The notes beneath the pieces were generated by a model, which saw nothing but the letters and a program-made list of their open reading frames with translations, was not told the origin of the DNA and searched no databases. The position numbers were made by a program, and so were the translations under genes. A stretch of 64,000 nucleotides of DNA, taken from positions 25,866 to 89,865 of the forward strand of contig JANNRA010000108.1 of NCBI GenBank assembly GCA_031401035.1, written 5' to 3'. Shown one piece after another: positions 41,776-52,062 of this stretch (within the stretch, counting starts at the first letter, position 1; each line of letters starts with the position of its first letter). The DNA comes from JANNRA01 sp031401035. Its GTDB lineage: Bacteria > Desulfobacterota > Binatia > HRBIN30 > CADEER01.

Positions 41776-43332
41776 ATGAACACGGCAAACTTCGTCAGCA
41801 TCCCGGCGCAGATGTTCGCCGAGCAGGAAATCCTCGTCTTCGGCGCCCGGCGCCTGACCTACGGCGTCCTGTGGGCACAGATTCAACGCCTCGGGAACGC
41901 GTTGCGCGGGCTCGGGCTGGGGCCGGGCGATCGGGTCGGAGCCCTGCAGACAAACTCCGACCACTACGTGGTCGCCTACTACGCGGTGGCCGCGATCGGC
42001 GCGGTGTTCGTGCCGCTGAACTACCGCGCTAAAACCCCCGAGCTCGAGTACATGATCAACACCGCCGGCATCGCGGTGTTGCTCGTCGGCGGCCGCTACC
42101 AGTCGCTGATCGACGAGCTCAGGCCGCGCCTGACGACGGTGCGCACCTACGTCGCGCTCGACGGCGAGGCCCCCGGCATGGAGCCCATCGAGCCCCTGAT
42201 CGCGGCGGCGCCGGACGTGCTGGACGATGTCGTGATCGACGACGACGACGTGACGATCCTGATGTACACCAGCGGCACGACGTCGCTGCCGAAGGGCGTC
42301 ATGCTGCGCTATAATGATTTTACCGCCTACGTCGTCGGCAATACCGAATTGGCCGATGGGACGCCGCGCGGCACAGCGCTCTTATCGGTGCCGCTTTACC
42401 ACATTGCCGGCGCCACCAACATCATGACCTCCCTCTGGACCGGCCGCCGCTTGGTGCTGCTGCCGCAGTTCGAACCGGCGGCCTGGCTCGAGGCTGTCGA
42501 GCGCGAGCAGGTGACGCACGCCTTCGTCGTTCCGACGATGCTCAAGCAACTCATCGATCATCCCGACTTCGCGCGCTTCGACCTCTCCAGTCTGCAGAAC
42601 CTCTCCTACGGCGGCGCCGCGATGCCGTTCCCGGTCATTCGCCGCGCCATCGAGGCGTTCCCGGCGACGATGGGCTTCGTCAACGCCTTCGGGCAGACCG
42701 AGACGACCTCGACGTTGAGCGTCCTCGGTCCAGACGACCACCGACTCGACGGCACACCCGAGGAGATCGAACGCAACCTGAAGCGCCTGGTGTCGATCGG
42801 GCTGCCGCTTCCGGATGTGCAGATGAAGGTAGTCGACGACGACGGCGACGAGCTGCCACGCGGTGAGATCGGCGAGCTGTGGGTGTTCACGCCGCGCACG
42901 ATGAAAGGTTATGCGGGACAGGACGGTGGCGTCACCAATCCCGCCCTTGAGGGGTGGCTACCGACCCGCGATATGGGCTGGATCGACGTTGATGGGTACG
43001 TGTTCCTCGCCGGCCGCAAGGACGACATGATCATCCGCGGTGGCGAGAACATCTCCCCGGCCGAGGTCGAGGCCGTCCTGTATTCGCACAGTGGTGTCGA
43101 GGAGGTTGCCGTGGTCGGCCTGCCCGACATCGAATGGGGCCAGCGCGTCGCCGCCGTGGTGGTGGCGCGCCCCGGCGCCGGGCTCGACGAAGCGGAACTC
43201 GCCGCGTTCTGTCGCCAGCGTCTCGCCAGTTTCAAGGCGCCGCAAATCTTCTCCTTCGTCGACGCGCTGCCGAAAAACCAGATGGGCAAGGTGCTGAAGA
43301 AGGATCTGCGCGCCCAGTTGACGCCGCCGTGA
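41776..43332 (+). CDS. AMP-dependent acyl-CoA synthetase/ligase
   Basis: This 518-residue adenylating ligase has the phosphate loop MYTSGTTSLPKG near residue 175 and NAFGQTETTS near 300. The hinge region has GRKDDMIIRGGENISPAEVE and the catalytic Lys lies in PKNQMGKVLKKDL. It activates a carboxylic acid to its CoA thioester through acyl-AMP. The ATG at 41776 follows GGGAGA. Its stop overlaps the GTG of the next crotonase gene (GTGA). The acid is unknown. Confidence 0.92.
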   Translation: MNTANFVSIPAQMFAEQEILVFGARRLTYGVLWAQIQRLGNALRGLGLGPGDRVGALQTNSDHYVVAYYAVAAIGAVFVPLNYRAKTPELEYMINTAGIAVLLVGGRYQSLIDELRPRLTTVRTYVALDGEAPGMEPIEPLIAAAPDVLDDVVIDDDDVTILMYTSGTTSLPKGVMLRYNDFTAYVVGNTELADGTPRGTALLSVPLYHIAGATNIMTSLWTGRRLVLLPQFEPAAWLEAVEREQVTHAFVVPTMLKQLIDHPDFARFDLSSLQNLSYGGAAMPFPVIRRAIEAFPATMGFVNAFGQTETTSTLSVLGPDDHRLDGTPEEIERNLKRLVSIGLPLPDVQMKVVDDDGDELPRGEIGELWVFTPRTMKGYAGQDGGVTNPALEGWLPTRDMGWIDVDGYVFLAGRKDDMIIRGGENISPAEVEAVLYSHSGVEEVAVVGLPDIEWGQRVAAVVVARPGAGLDEAELAAFCRQRLASFKAPQIFSFVDALPKNQMGKVLKKDLRAQLTPP

Positions 43333-44081
43333 GCCCGCGCTCTCCCAGCCGCGGCGGCGCCGCGCGCGGTGGCGTCCTGCTGAGTGTGCGCGACGGGGTC
43401 GCGACGCTGGCGCTGCCGCGCGCTCGCGTCGATCTGGCCGCTGCGCAGGCCCTGTGCGCGGCGGCCGAGAGTATCGCCTTCGACGAGACAGTCCGCGTCG
43501 TGTTGCTGCAGGGTCCACCGGGGTTGTTCTGCCTCGGCAGCGAAGACGAGGCGGCCGACTGGCCGGACTGGGTGGCCGCTATCGGCGCCCTCGCTGTGCC
43601 GGTAGTGGCCGCCCTCGGTGGCGCGGCGGTCGCCGAAGGAGCGGAGCTGGCGCTGGCGGCGGATATCCGCATCGCCGCGACCCGCGCGTGGTTGGCCTTC
43701 CCGCAGGTCGGCGAAAGCCGTCTGCCCCGACACGGCGCCACGCAGCGGCTGCCGCGCATCGTCGGCCGCGCCCGCGCCATGGATATGCTGCTGTCGGGAC
43801 GGCGCATCGGCGCGCGCGAAGCGCACCGCGTCGGGCTGGTCACACTGGTGACGCCGCAGCTCGCTGCCGCGGCGCGCGGGTTGGCGGCCGAACTCGCCGC
43901 GAAAGGGCCGATCGCCCTGCGCCTGGCGAAGGAGGCGGTCCTGCGCAGCGGCGACCTGACTCTCGACCAGGGTATTCGCCTCGAGCAGGACCTGTACGTG
44001 CTCCTGCAGACGACGGGCGATCGCGCCGTCGGCGTGCGCGCCTTTCTGGCCAAGCGCCGGCCGCGCTTTCGGGGCGCATGA
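43329..44081 (+). CDS. Crotonase-fold (enoyl-CoA hydratase-like) protein with altered active site
   Basis: This 250-residue protein starts at GTG 43329, overlapping the ligase stop. It has GLFCLGSEDEAADW and a conserved EGAELALAADIRIA Glu. The position of the second hydratase Glu is Gln in LAFPQVGESRLP. This suggests an isomerase, a decarboxylase-like enzyme, or loss of hydratase activity. LPRIVGRARAMDMLLSGRRIGAREA is standard for the family. Its TGA overlaps the ATG of the GH/GT2 gene (ATGA), linking CoA-ester genes with the glycan locus. Confidence 0.85.
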   Translation: MSPRSPSRGGAARGGVLLSVRDGVATLALPRARVDLAAAQALCAAAESIAFDETVRVVLLQGPPGLFCLGSEDEAADWPDWVAAIGALAVPVVAALGGAAVAEGAELALAADIRIAATRAWLAFPQVGESRLPRHGATQRLPRIVGRARAMDMLLSGRRIGAREAHRVGLVTLVTPQLAAAARGLAAELAAKGPIALRLAKEAVLRSGDLTLDQGIRLEQDLYVLLQTTGDRAVGVRAFLAKRRPRFRGA

Positions 44082-46615
44082 TCCAGGGCGTGTCCGCCGC
44101 GGCCGGCGCGCATGTGGCGGCGACACGCCTCACGGCACGCGGTACGTTCCTGTGTCGCGGCCGCGACAAAGTCTACCTGCGCGCCGTCACCTATGGGCCG
44201 TGCACGCCGACGCCGGACGGCACGCCGTTTCCAACGCCGACCCAGGCGGCCAGCGATCTGGCGGCGATGGCGGCGATGGGCGTCAATGCCCTTCGCACGT
44301 TCACGGCGCCGCCGCGTTGGCTGCTCGACCTGGCGCTCGAGCAGCACTTGCTGGTGCTGGTCGGGCTGCCGTGGACTCAGCACGTTTGTTTCGGCGACGA
44401 CGCGGCGGTTGTGGCGGCCGTGCATCGCGACGTGCGCGCCGCCGTCGCTGGGTGTGCCGGACACGCGGCGGTCGGCATGTACGTCGTTGGCAACGAGATC
44501 CCGCCGGATATCGTGCGCTGGCTCGGACCGGCCCGCGTCGAGGCATTCATCGGCAGGCTGGCCGCCACGGTCCGTGCCGCCGATCCGGGGGTATTGGTGA
44601 CCTACGCCAACTTCCCACCCACCGAGTACCTCGACCCACCGGGACTCGATCTGCTCGCCTTCAACGTCTACCTGCACCGTCAGGCCGACTTCCGCCGCTA
44701 TCTCTTGCGGCTACAGAATCTCGCCGGCGACCGCCCGCTGCTACTCACCGAGTTCGGCATCGACGCGATCCGCGAAGGAGCGGCGCAGCAAGCGGAGACC
44801 TTGGCCTGGCAGGTTCGGGCTGCCTTCGAACTCGGTGTCGCCGGGACGACGATCTTCGCCTGGACCGACGACTGGTACACGGGGGGCGCGCCGGTGACGG
44901 ACTGGGCATTCGGTCTGGTCGATCGCGCCCGGGTCGAGAAACCCGCCCATGCCGCCGTCCGGCAGGCGTACCTCGCCCAACTGCCACCGCTGCCGCAACC
45001 GGTGCCGCGCATCAGCGTCGTGGTCTGCGCGTATCAGGCCGAGCGGACGCTGCAGGCGTGCCTCGTCGGGCTCACCGCCCTGCGCTATCCAGACGTGGAG
45101 TTGCTGCTCGTCGACGACGGCTCGACCGATGGGACTGCGGCGATCGCGGCGCAGTGTCCCAGCGTGCGCGTGCTGACGCAGGAGAACCGCGGCCTCAGCG
45201 CCGCGCGCAACGCCGGTGTCGAGGCGGCGAGCGGGGCGATCGTCGCATTCACCGACGCCGACTGCGTCGTCGATCCGGACTGGCTGACCTATCTCGCGCA
45301 CGCATTCGCCAGCGGCTTCGTGGCTGTGGGCGGTCCGAATCTGCCGCCGCCGGAGGACGAGCGCACGGCCGCATGCGTTGCCGCGGCGCCGGGTGGTCCG
45401 GCGCACGTGCTCCTCGATGATGCCGTCGCCGAGCACGTCCCCGGCTGCAACATGGCCTTTCGCCGCGACGTACTGCGCGCGTTGGGCGGCTTCGACCCGA
45501 TCTTCCGCGCCGCTGGCGACGACGTCGACGTGTGCTGGCGCCTGCAGGACGCCGGTCACCGCATCGGCTTCAGCCCCGCGGCGCTGGTGTGGCACTTCCG
45601 ACGCAACACCGTCGCCGCCTACCTGCGCCAGCAGATGGGCTATGGCGCCGCCGAGGCGCTGCTGTCGGTCAAACACCCTGGGCGGTTCAACGAGCTCGGC
45701 CAGTCGCGCTGGTTCGGCCGCATCTACGGCGACCTGCAGTACGCGCTGCTGCAGCGCCGCCCGGTGATCTACTTCGGACGCTACGGCCGGGCGCTGTTCC
45801 AGACACTGTATGAAGCACCGGGATCGTTGCTGGCCGTGCTGCCGTTCACTCTCGAGTGGAATGCGCTCGGCCTGGTCTTCCTGGTAGGCGCCGCCGCCTG
45901 CGGCGGGCCGCTCGTCCTTGCCGTGCTGCCGCTGTCGGTGTCGGCAGCAGCGGCGCTGGCGTCGGCCTGGCGGGCGCGCCTGGAACCGCGCCATGATCGA
46001 CCGTCGAGCCGCCTGCTGGTGGCCCTGCTCACCTGGATCGGACCGCTGGCGCGCAGCTGGCGGCGGCAGCGGACACACCTGATGAAGCTGCGCCGCCGCG
46101 AGCCGACGGCGTGGCCGGCACCGCGCCAGGCGGCGCGGTGGGACGCCCAGCGCGGTGCCTGGATGATTGCGTTCTGGTCGGAGTGCGGCGTCGAGAAGGA
46201 AGCATTGCTGCAGGGAATGATCGACGTCCTGCGGCCGCGCGGCTATCCGGTCGTCGTCGACCAGGGCTGGCGCGAATGGGACCTCGAGATCCACCGCGGA
46301 GTCTGGGCGCGGGTGCGCGTCCTGGCTGCGGCGGAGGAGCACGGCGGCGGCCGGCGCCTGCTGCGCCTGCGCTACGCGCCGCGCCCGTCGGTGATCGGCA
46401 CCGTCGTGGTGGCGAGCACGCTGGCAGCGGCGCCGTTGCTGGCGTTGCTCGGAGCGACGCGCGGTGCTGCGCTCGTCGCCGTGGTCGGGGCGGTCGCACT
46501 GGTGCAGGCCGTCCGCTCGATGACCTCGCTGCGGCGCGTCGTGCAGCAGGCGGCGGAGGCGGTGGCCGAGCGCTGCGGGCTGGGCGACGCGGCAACGGCG
46601 CCGGAGGGCTCGTGA
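44078..46615 (+). CDS. Clan GH-A-like domain fused to a GT2 glycosyltransferase, with membrane segments
   Basis: This 845-residue protein is the core of the glycan locus. Residues about 25-295 resemble a clan GH-A glycosidase barrel, with an Asn-Glu pair (GNEI, Glu140, the acid/base position) and a Glu in LLTEFG (Glu225, the nucleophile position). Residues about 309-540 are a GT-A/GT2 domain (PRISVVVCAYQAERTL, LLVDDGSTDG and FTDADCVVDPDW). The GT2 domain ends in the acceptor-site region GDDVDVCWR. Hydrophobic segments near 585-640 and 775-810 suggest membrane attachment. The ATG overlaps the crotonase stop and the stop overlaps the ABC gene start. The product is unknown. Confidence 0.85.
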   Translation: MIQGVSAAAGAHVAATRLTARGTFLCRGRDKVYLRAVTYGPCTPTPDGTPFPTPTQAASDLAAMAAMGVNALRTFTAPPRWLLDLALEQHLLVLVGLPWTQHVCFGDDAAVVAAVHRDVRAAVAGCAGHAAVGMYVVGNEIPPDIVRWLGPARVEAFIGRLAATVRAADPGVLVTYANFPPTEYLDPPGLDLLAFNVYLHRQADFRRYLLRLQNLAGDRPLLLTEFGIDAIREGAAQQAETLAWQVRAAFELGVAGTTIFAWTDDWYTGGAPVTDWAFGLVDRARVEKPAHAAVRQAYLAQLPPLPQPVPRISVVVCAYQAERTLQACLVGLTALRYPDVELLLVDDGSTDGTAAIAAQCPSVRVLTQENRGLSAARNAGVEAASGAIVAFTDADCVVDPDWLTYLAHAFASGFVAVGGPNLPPPEDERTAACVAAAPGGPAHVLLDDAVAEHVPGCNMAFRRDVLRALGGFDPIFRAAGDDVDVCWRLQDAGHRIGFSPAALVWHFRRNTVAAYLRQQMGYGAAEALLSVKHPGRFNELGQSRWFGRIYGDLQYALLQRRPVIYFGRYGRALFQTLYEAPGSLLAVLPFTLEWNALGLVFLVGAAACGGPLVLAVLPLSVSAAAALASAWRARLEPRHDRPSSRLLVALLTWIGPLARSWRRQRTHLMKLRRREPTAWPAPRQAARWDAQRGAWMIAFWSECGVEKEALLQGMIDVLRPRGYPVVVDQGWREWDLEIHRGVWARVRVLAAAEEHGGGRRLLRLRYAPRPSVIGTVVVASTLAAAPLLALLGATRGAALVAVVGAVALVQAVRSMTSLRRVVQQAAEAVAERCGLGDAATAPEGS

Positions 46616-48369
46616 TCGTCCGCCGCACCGCCGCGTATTTGTGGCCCTACCGGGCCCCCCTGGTGCTGGCCCTGCTTCAGGTCGCCGCCGTCAGCGGTCT
46701 CGAACTGCTCAAACCGTGGCCACTGCAGCTGGTCATCGATTCGGTCCTCGGCGGCCGTCCGCCGCTGTGGGGACGCCTCCAGGGTCTGTCGCGCGAGGCG
46801 CTACTGGCCGGCGCCGCGGCCGGCTTGATCGGGATCCAGATTCTGCTCGGGTTGCTGACCGTCTGGAACAACCACACCACCATCTCGATCGGGCAGGGCA
46901 TGGTGAACGCGCTACGCGGCCGCCTGTACGCGCACCTGCAACGTCTGTCGTTGTCGTTCCACGCCCGCGCATCGGTGGGCGACCTGATCTACCGCGTCAC
47001 GAACGACACCTATGCGATCCAGACCCTGGCCATGAACGGCGTCTTCCCAATCGTCTCTGGCGGACTGCTGCTGGCCGGCATGCTGGTGATCATGCTGCGT
47101 CTCAATAGCCCGCTGACGCTGGTCGCGCTGGCAGTGGCGCCGTTGCTGCTCGTCGGCATCGCGCTCATGGACCGCCGCATCACCGCCGCGGCTGCCGAGG
47201 CGCGCGAGAAGGAGAGTGCGGTCTTCGCCCTGGTGCAGCGAACGCTGACCGGCATCCGCGTCGTCCAGGCCTTTTCGCGTGAGGCGGCGGAGCAACACCG
47301 CTTTCTCGCCGGCAGCCGCGCCAGTCTGCGCAGCGGCTTGCGGCTGTACACGCTGCAAACGGCCTTCGGCGCCGCGACCGGTGTGCTGATCGCCGGCGGC
47401 ACGGCGGCGGTGCTGATGGTCGGCGCGCAGCAGGTGTGGAGCGGTCGCCTGAGCGTCGGCGAGTTGATCGTCTTCGTCAGCTACCTGGCGGCGCTGTACG
47501 CCCCACTGAACGCCATCGTCCAGACCGCCGGCATGGGGCAGGGGGCGCGCGCCGGCGTGCGCCGCGTCTTCGAGGTGCTCGACGGCGAGCCGCCCTTGCG
47601 CGATGGCGCGGCGAGGCTCCCTACGCCGGTGCGGGGCGAGGTCGTTTTCGATTCCGTCACCTTCCGCTACCCGGATGGCACCAACGCGCTACAGGGCATC
47701 GACCTGTGCGTTGCCCCGGGCGAGTGCCTGGCGATCGTTGGCGCCACGGGCGCGGGGAAGAGCACGCTGGTGAGCTTGATCCCGCGGTTTTACGATCCCA
47801 GCGCCGGACGCATCCTCCTCGACGGCGTCGATGTGCGGACGCTGCGCCTCGATGTCCTGCGTCGCCAGGTGAGCATGGTGCTGCAGCCGCCACTGGTCTT
47901 TCCAGGCACCATTCACGACAACATCGCCTACGGCCGTCCGCGGGCGACGCGCGCCGAGGTCGAAGCGGCCGCGCACACCGCCCAGGCGGCCGCCTTCATC
48001 CACGCCCTGCCGGCCGGCTTCGATACCGTCGTCGGCGAGCAGGGTGGGACGCTCTCCGAGGGCGAGCGCCAGCGCCTGACCATCGCCCGCGCGGTGCTGC
48101 GCGAGGCGCCGATCCTCATCCTGGACGAGCCCACGTCCTCGCTCGACGCCAGCACCGAGGCGGCGTTGCTGACGGCGCTCGATCGGCTGCGGGCCGAGCA
48201 TACGACGATTGTCATCGCGCACCGGCTCAGTACCGTGCGCCGCGCCACCCGTCTGGCGGTGCTCGAGCACGGGGCCCTGGTGGAGACCGGGACGTTCACC
48301 GAGCTGCTGGCGCGCGGCGGTCCCTTTGCCCGGCTGTACGCGAGTCAGCTCGCGTTGGAGGCGCGCTGA
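46612..48369 (+). CDS. ABC transporter, fused permease and ATPase (exporter type)
   Basis: This 585-residue half-transporter has about six membrane helices (about 15-300) and a C-terminal ATPase. The ATPase has Walker A GATGAGKST near 377, the signature LSEGERQRL and Walker B ILILDEPTSSLD. It is of the MsbA/NdvA-like type that exports lipids, glycans or peptides as a homodimer. GTG 46612 overlaps the GH/GT2 stop by four bases, so it probably exports that protein's product. Confidence 0.93.
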   Translation: MIVRRTAAYLWPYRAPLVLALLQVAAVSGLELLKPWPLQLVIDSVLGGRPPLWGRLQGLSREALLAGAAAGLIGIQILLGLLTVWNNHTTISIGQGMVNALRGRLYAHLQRLSLSFHARASVGDLIYRVTNDTYAIQTLAMNGVFPIVSGGLLLAGMLVIMLRLNSPLTLVALAVAPLLLVGIALMDRRITAAAAEAREKESAVFALVQRTLTGIRVVQAFSREAAEQHRFLAGSRASLRSGLRLYTLQTAFGAATGVLIAGGTAAVLMVGAQQVWSGRLSVGELIVFVSYLAALYAPLNAIVQTAGMGQGARAGVRRVFEVLDGEPPLRDGAARLPTPVRGEVVFDSVTFRYPDGTNALQGIDLCVAPGECLAIVGATGAGKSTLVSLIPRFYDPSAGRILLDGVDVRTLRLDVLRRQVSMVLQPPLVFPGTIHDNIAYGRPRATRAEVEAAAHTAQAAAFIHALPAGFDTVVGEQGGTLSEGERQRLTIARAVLREAPILILDEPTSSLDASTEAALLTALDRLRAEHTTIVIAHRLSTVRRATRLAVLEHGALVETGTFTELLARGGPFARLYASQLALEAR

Positions 48370-48371
48370 GC

Positions 48372-49532
48372 ATGCGCGTGGTGGTGACCGGACTGGTCGC
48401 GACCTATCCGCTCGGGGGAGTCGCGTGGGACTATTTGGCCTATGTCGACGGGCTGCGCCGCCTGGGTTGCGAGGTGCTGTACCTGGAGGACACTGGCGGC
48501 TGGTTCTACGATCCGGCTGCCGGCAGTTTCCGCGCCGATCCGGGGCCGAATCTCGGCTACCTGTCCGCCGCCTTGGCGCGACTCCAGGCGGAGGACGTCG
48601 GGTGGGCGGTGCGCGGCCCCGATGGCGTCCTGCACGGGCTCGACGAGGCGGGGCTGAACGCCTTCTGCGGCAGCGCCGATCTGTTCCTCAACGTGTCGGG
48701 CGCCTGTTGGTTGCGCGACGCGTACCGGCGGGCGCGCCGCACCGTCTACCTCGACACCGATCCGGGCTTCACACAGAGCACCCTGCTGGCGGCGGAGCAC
48801 GGTGCGGCGAGCGACGCGCAGGCGTTCTCGGCTGGCCTGGTGCGGGCGCACGATCGCTTCTTCACCTTTGCCGAGCACGTCGGCCGCGAGGACTGCCGGC
48901 TGCCCGGTTGCGGCCTGGATTGGCGCCCGACGCGCCAGCCGGTGGTGCTCGACCGCTGGCCGGTGCGTGCCCGGGCCGGCCGGCGCTACAGCACCGTCCT
49001 CTCCTGGACGACGCAGTCGCCGGCGCCGGTGATCGATGGCGTGCGCTACGGCGGCAAAGAGCCCGAGCTGCGGCGTTTCCTCGACCTGCCACGGCGCGCC
49101 GCCGTGGAGCTCGAGCTCGCCATCGCCGGGACGGCGCCAAGCGCCGAGCTGCGCGCCGCCGGTTGGCATGTGATTGAGGCGGGCGCCCGTACGGCGACGA
49201 TGGACGCCTACCAGGCCTACCTGGCGGATTCGCGCGGCGAGTGGAGCGTTGCGAAGCAGGCCTACGTCGGGCTGCGCAGCGGCTGGTTCAGTACTCGCAG
49301 CGCCGTCTATCTGGCGTCGGGACGTCCGGTGATCGTGCAAGACACGGGCTGGAGCGCCCACTATCCGACGGGCACGGGCCTGTTTGCCTTTACCACGCTC
49401 GACGAGGCGCTGGCGGCGCTGGCGGCCGTCGAGGCGGACTACGCCCACCATGCCGCCGCGGCGCGCGCCGTCGCCGAGGCGCAGTTCGATGCGGCCCGCG
49501 TTCTCGAGCGACTGCTGCACGAGGCCCGCTGA
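48372..49532 (+). CDS. Glycosyltransferase-like protein A of a paralogous pair
   Basis: This 386-residue protein has an N-terminal Rossmann-like strand with a glycine-rich turn (VVVTGLVATYPLGGVAWDYL), LGCEVLYLED, a YLDTDPGFTQ motif and, near residue 289, RGEWSVAKQAY. YLASGRPVIVQDTG and PTGTGLFAF complete a GT-B-like C-terminal half. It shares these motifs with the next gene, so the two are tandem paralogues. No catalytic proof of glycosyl transfer is visible. It starts two bases after the ABC gene stop. Confidence 0.7.
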   Translation: MRVVVTGLVATYPLGGVAWDYLAYVDGLRRLGCEVLYLEDTGGWFYDPAAGSFRADPGPNLGYLSAALARLQAEDVGWAVRGPDGVLHGLDEAGLNAFCGSADLFLNVSGACWLRDAYRRARRTVYLDTDPGFTQSTLLAAEHGAASDAQAFSAGLVRAHDRFFTFAEHVGREDCRLPGCGLDWRPTRQPVVLDRWPVRARAGRRYSTVLSWTTQSPAPVIDGVRYGGKEPELRRFLDLPRRAAVELELAIAGTAPSAELRAAGWHVIEAGARTATMDAYQAYLADSRGEWSVAKQAYVGLRSGWFSTRSAVYLASGRPVIVQDTGWSAHYPTGTGLFAFTTLDEALAALAAVEADYAHHAAAARAVAEAQFDAARVLERLLHEAR

Positions 49533-49534
49533 CT

Positions 49535-50683
49535 GTGCCGACACGCGTCGCCGTCGCCGGTGCGATCGCCCGCCATCCCATTGCCGCCGGCGGCGCCACC
49601 TGGGCATTCCTCCAGTACCTGCTGGGCTTCCGGGCTCTCGGTTGCGAGGTGCTTTACGTCGAACACCTCGACCAGGCGGATTGCGTCGACCGCGCGTGGC
49701 GCCCGGCGCCGTTCGCGGAGTCGGAGAACGTCCGGATCCTGCGCGCGGTACTGTCCCGCTACGGCCTCAGTGGATGTCTGCTGCTGCGCGATGGCGATGC
49801 GCATCTCGGGCTGACCGCGGACGAGCTGCATGACTGGGTCGCCGGCGCCGACCTGTTCGTCAACCTCTCGGGCCGCTGTCATCTGCAGGCGGTGATGGCC
49901 GCTGCGCGGCGGCGTGTGTATGTCGACCTCGACCCCGGCTTCACGCAGATCTGGCAGGCGCAGTACGGCGCCGACATGAACCTGGCGGGGCACGAGGCCT
50001 ATGTGAGCGTCGGCTTGAACCTCGGGGCTGCCGACTGCCCAATGCCGACACTCGGTCTGCGCTGGCACGCCCTGCCGCCGCCGGTGGTCCTCGGGGAGTG
50101 GCTACCACTGGGCGACGCTGCCGGGCGGTGGACGACGGTGGCGGATTGGCGGGGTTATGCGCCGATCGAGTGGCAGGGGCGGTGGTACGGGCAGAAGGCG
50201 GACGAATTCCTCGCCTGCCTGGAGCTCCCCGGCCGTGTCGGGGTGCCACTCGAGCTGTGTCTGGCGATCCATCCGGACGAGCCCGACCTGCCGCGCCTGC
50301 TCGCCCATGGGTGGACCCTGGTCGATCCGGCCACGCATGTCGGCGACGATGACGCCTACCGCGCCTACGTGCGCGGGTCGCGCGGTGAGTGGAGCGTTGC
50401 CAAGCACGGCTATGTCGCTGGTCGCACCGGCTGGGTCAGCGACCGCAGCGCCTGCTACCTCGCGGCCGGCCGGCCGGTCGTCGTGCAGGACACCGGACTG
50501 TCCCGCCATCTGCCCGTCGGCGAAGGGCTGCTGGTCTTTGACGACCTCGCCGGCGCCGCCGCAGCTCTGCGGGCGGTGGAACGCGACTACGATCGCCACG
50601 CGGCGGCGGCGCAGGCGCTGGCCGCGCAGGTCTTCGATGCGCGCCGCGTGCTGACGCGTCTGCTGGAGCTGTCAGGCGCGTGA
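49535..50683 (+). CDS. Glycosyltransferase-like protein B of a paralogous pair
   Basis: This 382-residue protein starts at GTG 49535, two bases after its paralogue. Shared motifs include LGCEVLYVEH, VYVDLDPGFTQ, RGEWSVAKHGY near residue 284 and YLAAGRPVVVQDTG with LPVGEGLLVF. It differs strongly between the motifs, so the two proteins probably act on different substrates or in sequence. It is the last gene of the rightward locus; the acyl-CoA dehydrogenase gene converges on it. Confidence 0.7.
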   Translation: MPTRVAVAGAIARHPIAAGGATWAFLQYLLGFRALGCEVLYVEHLDQADCVDRAWRPAPFAESENVRILRAVLSRYGLSGCLLLRDGDAHLGLTADELHDWVAGADLFVNLSGRCHLQAVMAAARRRVYVDLDPGFTQIWQAQYGADMNLAGHEAYVSVGLNLGAADCPMPTLGLRWHALPPPVVLGEWLPLGDAAGRWTTVADWRGYAPIEWQGRWYGQKADEFLACLELPGRVGVPLELCLAIHPDEPDLPRLLAHGWTLVDPATHVGDDDAYRAYVRGSRGEWSVAKHGYVAGRTGWVSDRSACYLAAGRPVVVQDTGLSRHLPVGEGLLVFDDLAGAAAALRAVERDYDRHAAAAQALAAQVFDARRVLTRLLELSGA

Positions 50684-50744
50684 GGGCAGCCAGCCGGGAT
50701 CGGGGCGTCTCACCGGCAGCGCGGGCCGCCGCAGCCCGCGCCGA

Positions 50745-51911
<1,167 letters not shown>

Positions 51912-52062
51912 GGCGAGTTCCTCCCAATGCAGCGCGGCTCGACGCCCGCCGCTGGGCTATTTCGTATCACGCAAACGAAGTCCAGCCAGCGGTTGCTGCG
52001 TCCGTCGCCCCTTGACCGGCGTGCGGAGCCATGGTCATTTCACCATCGCGGGAGGGCGTGAC

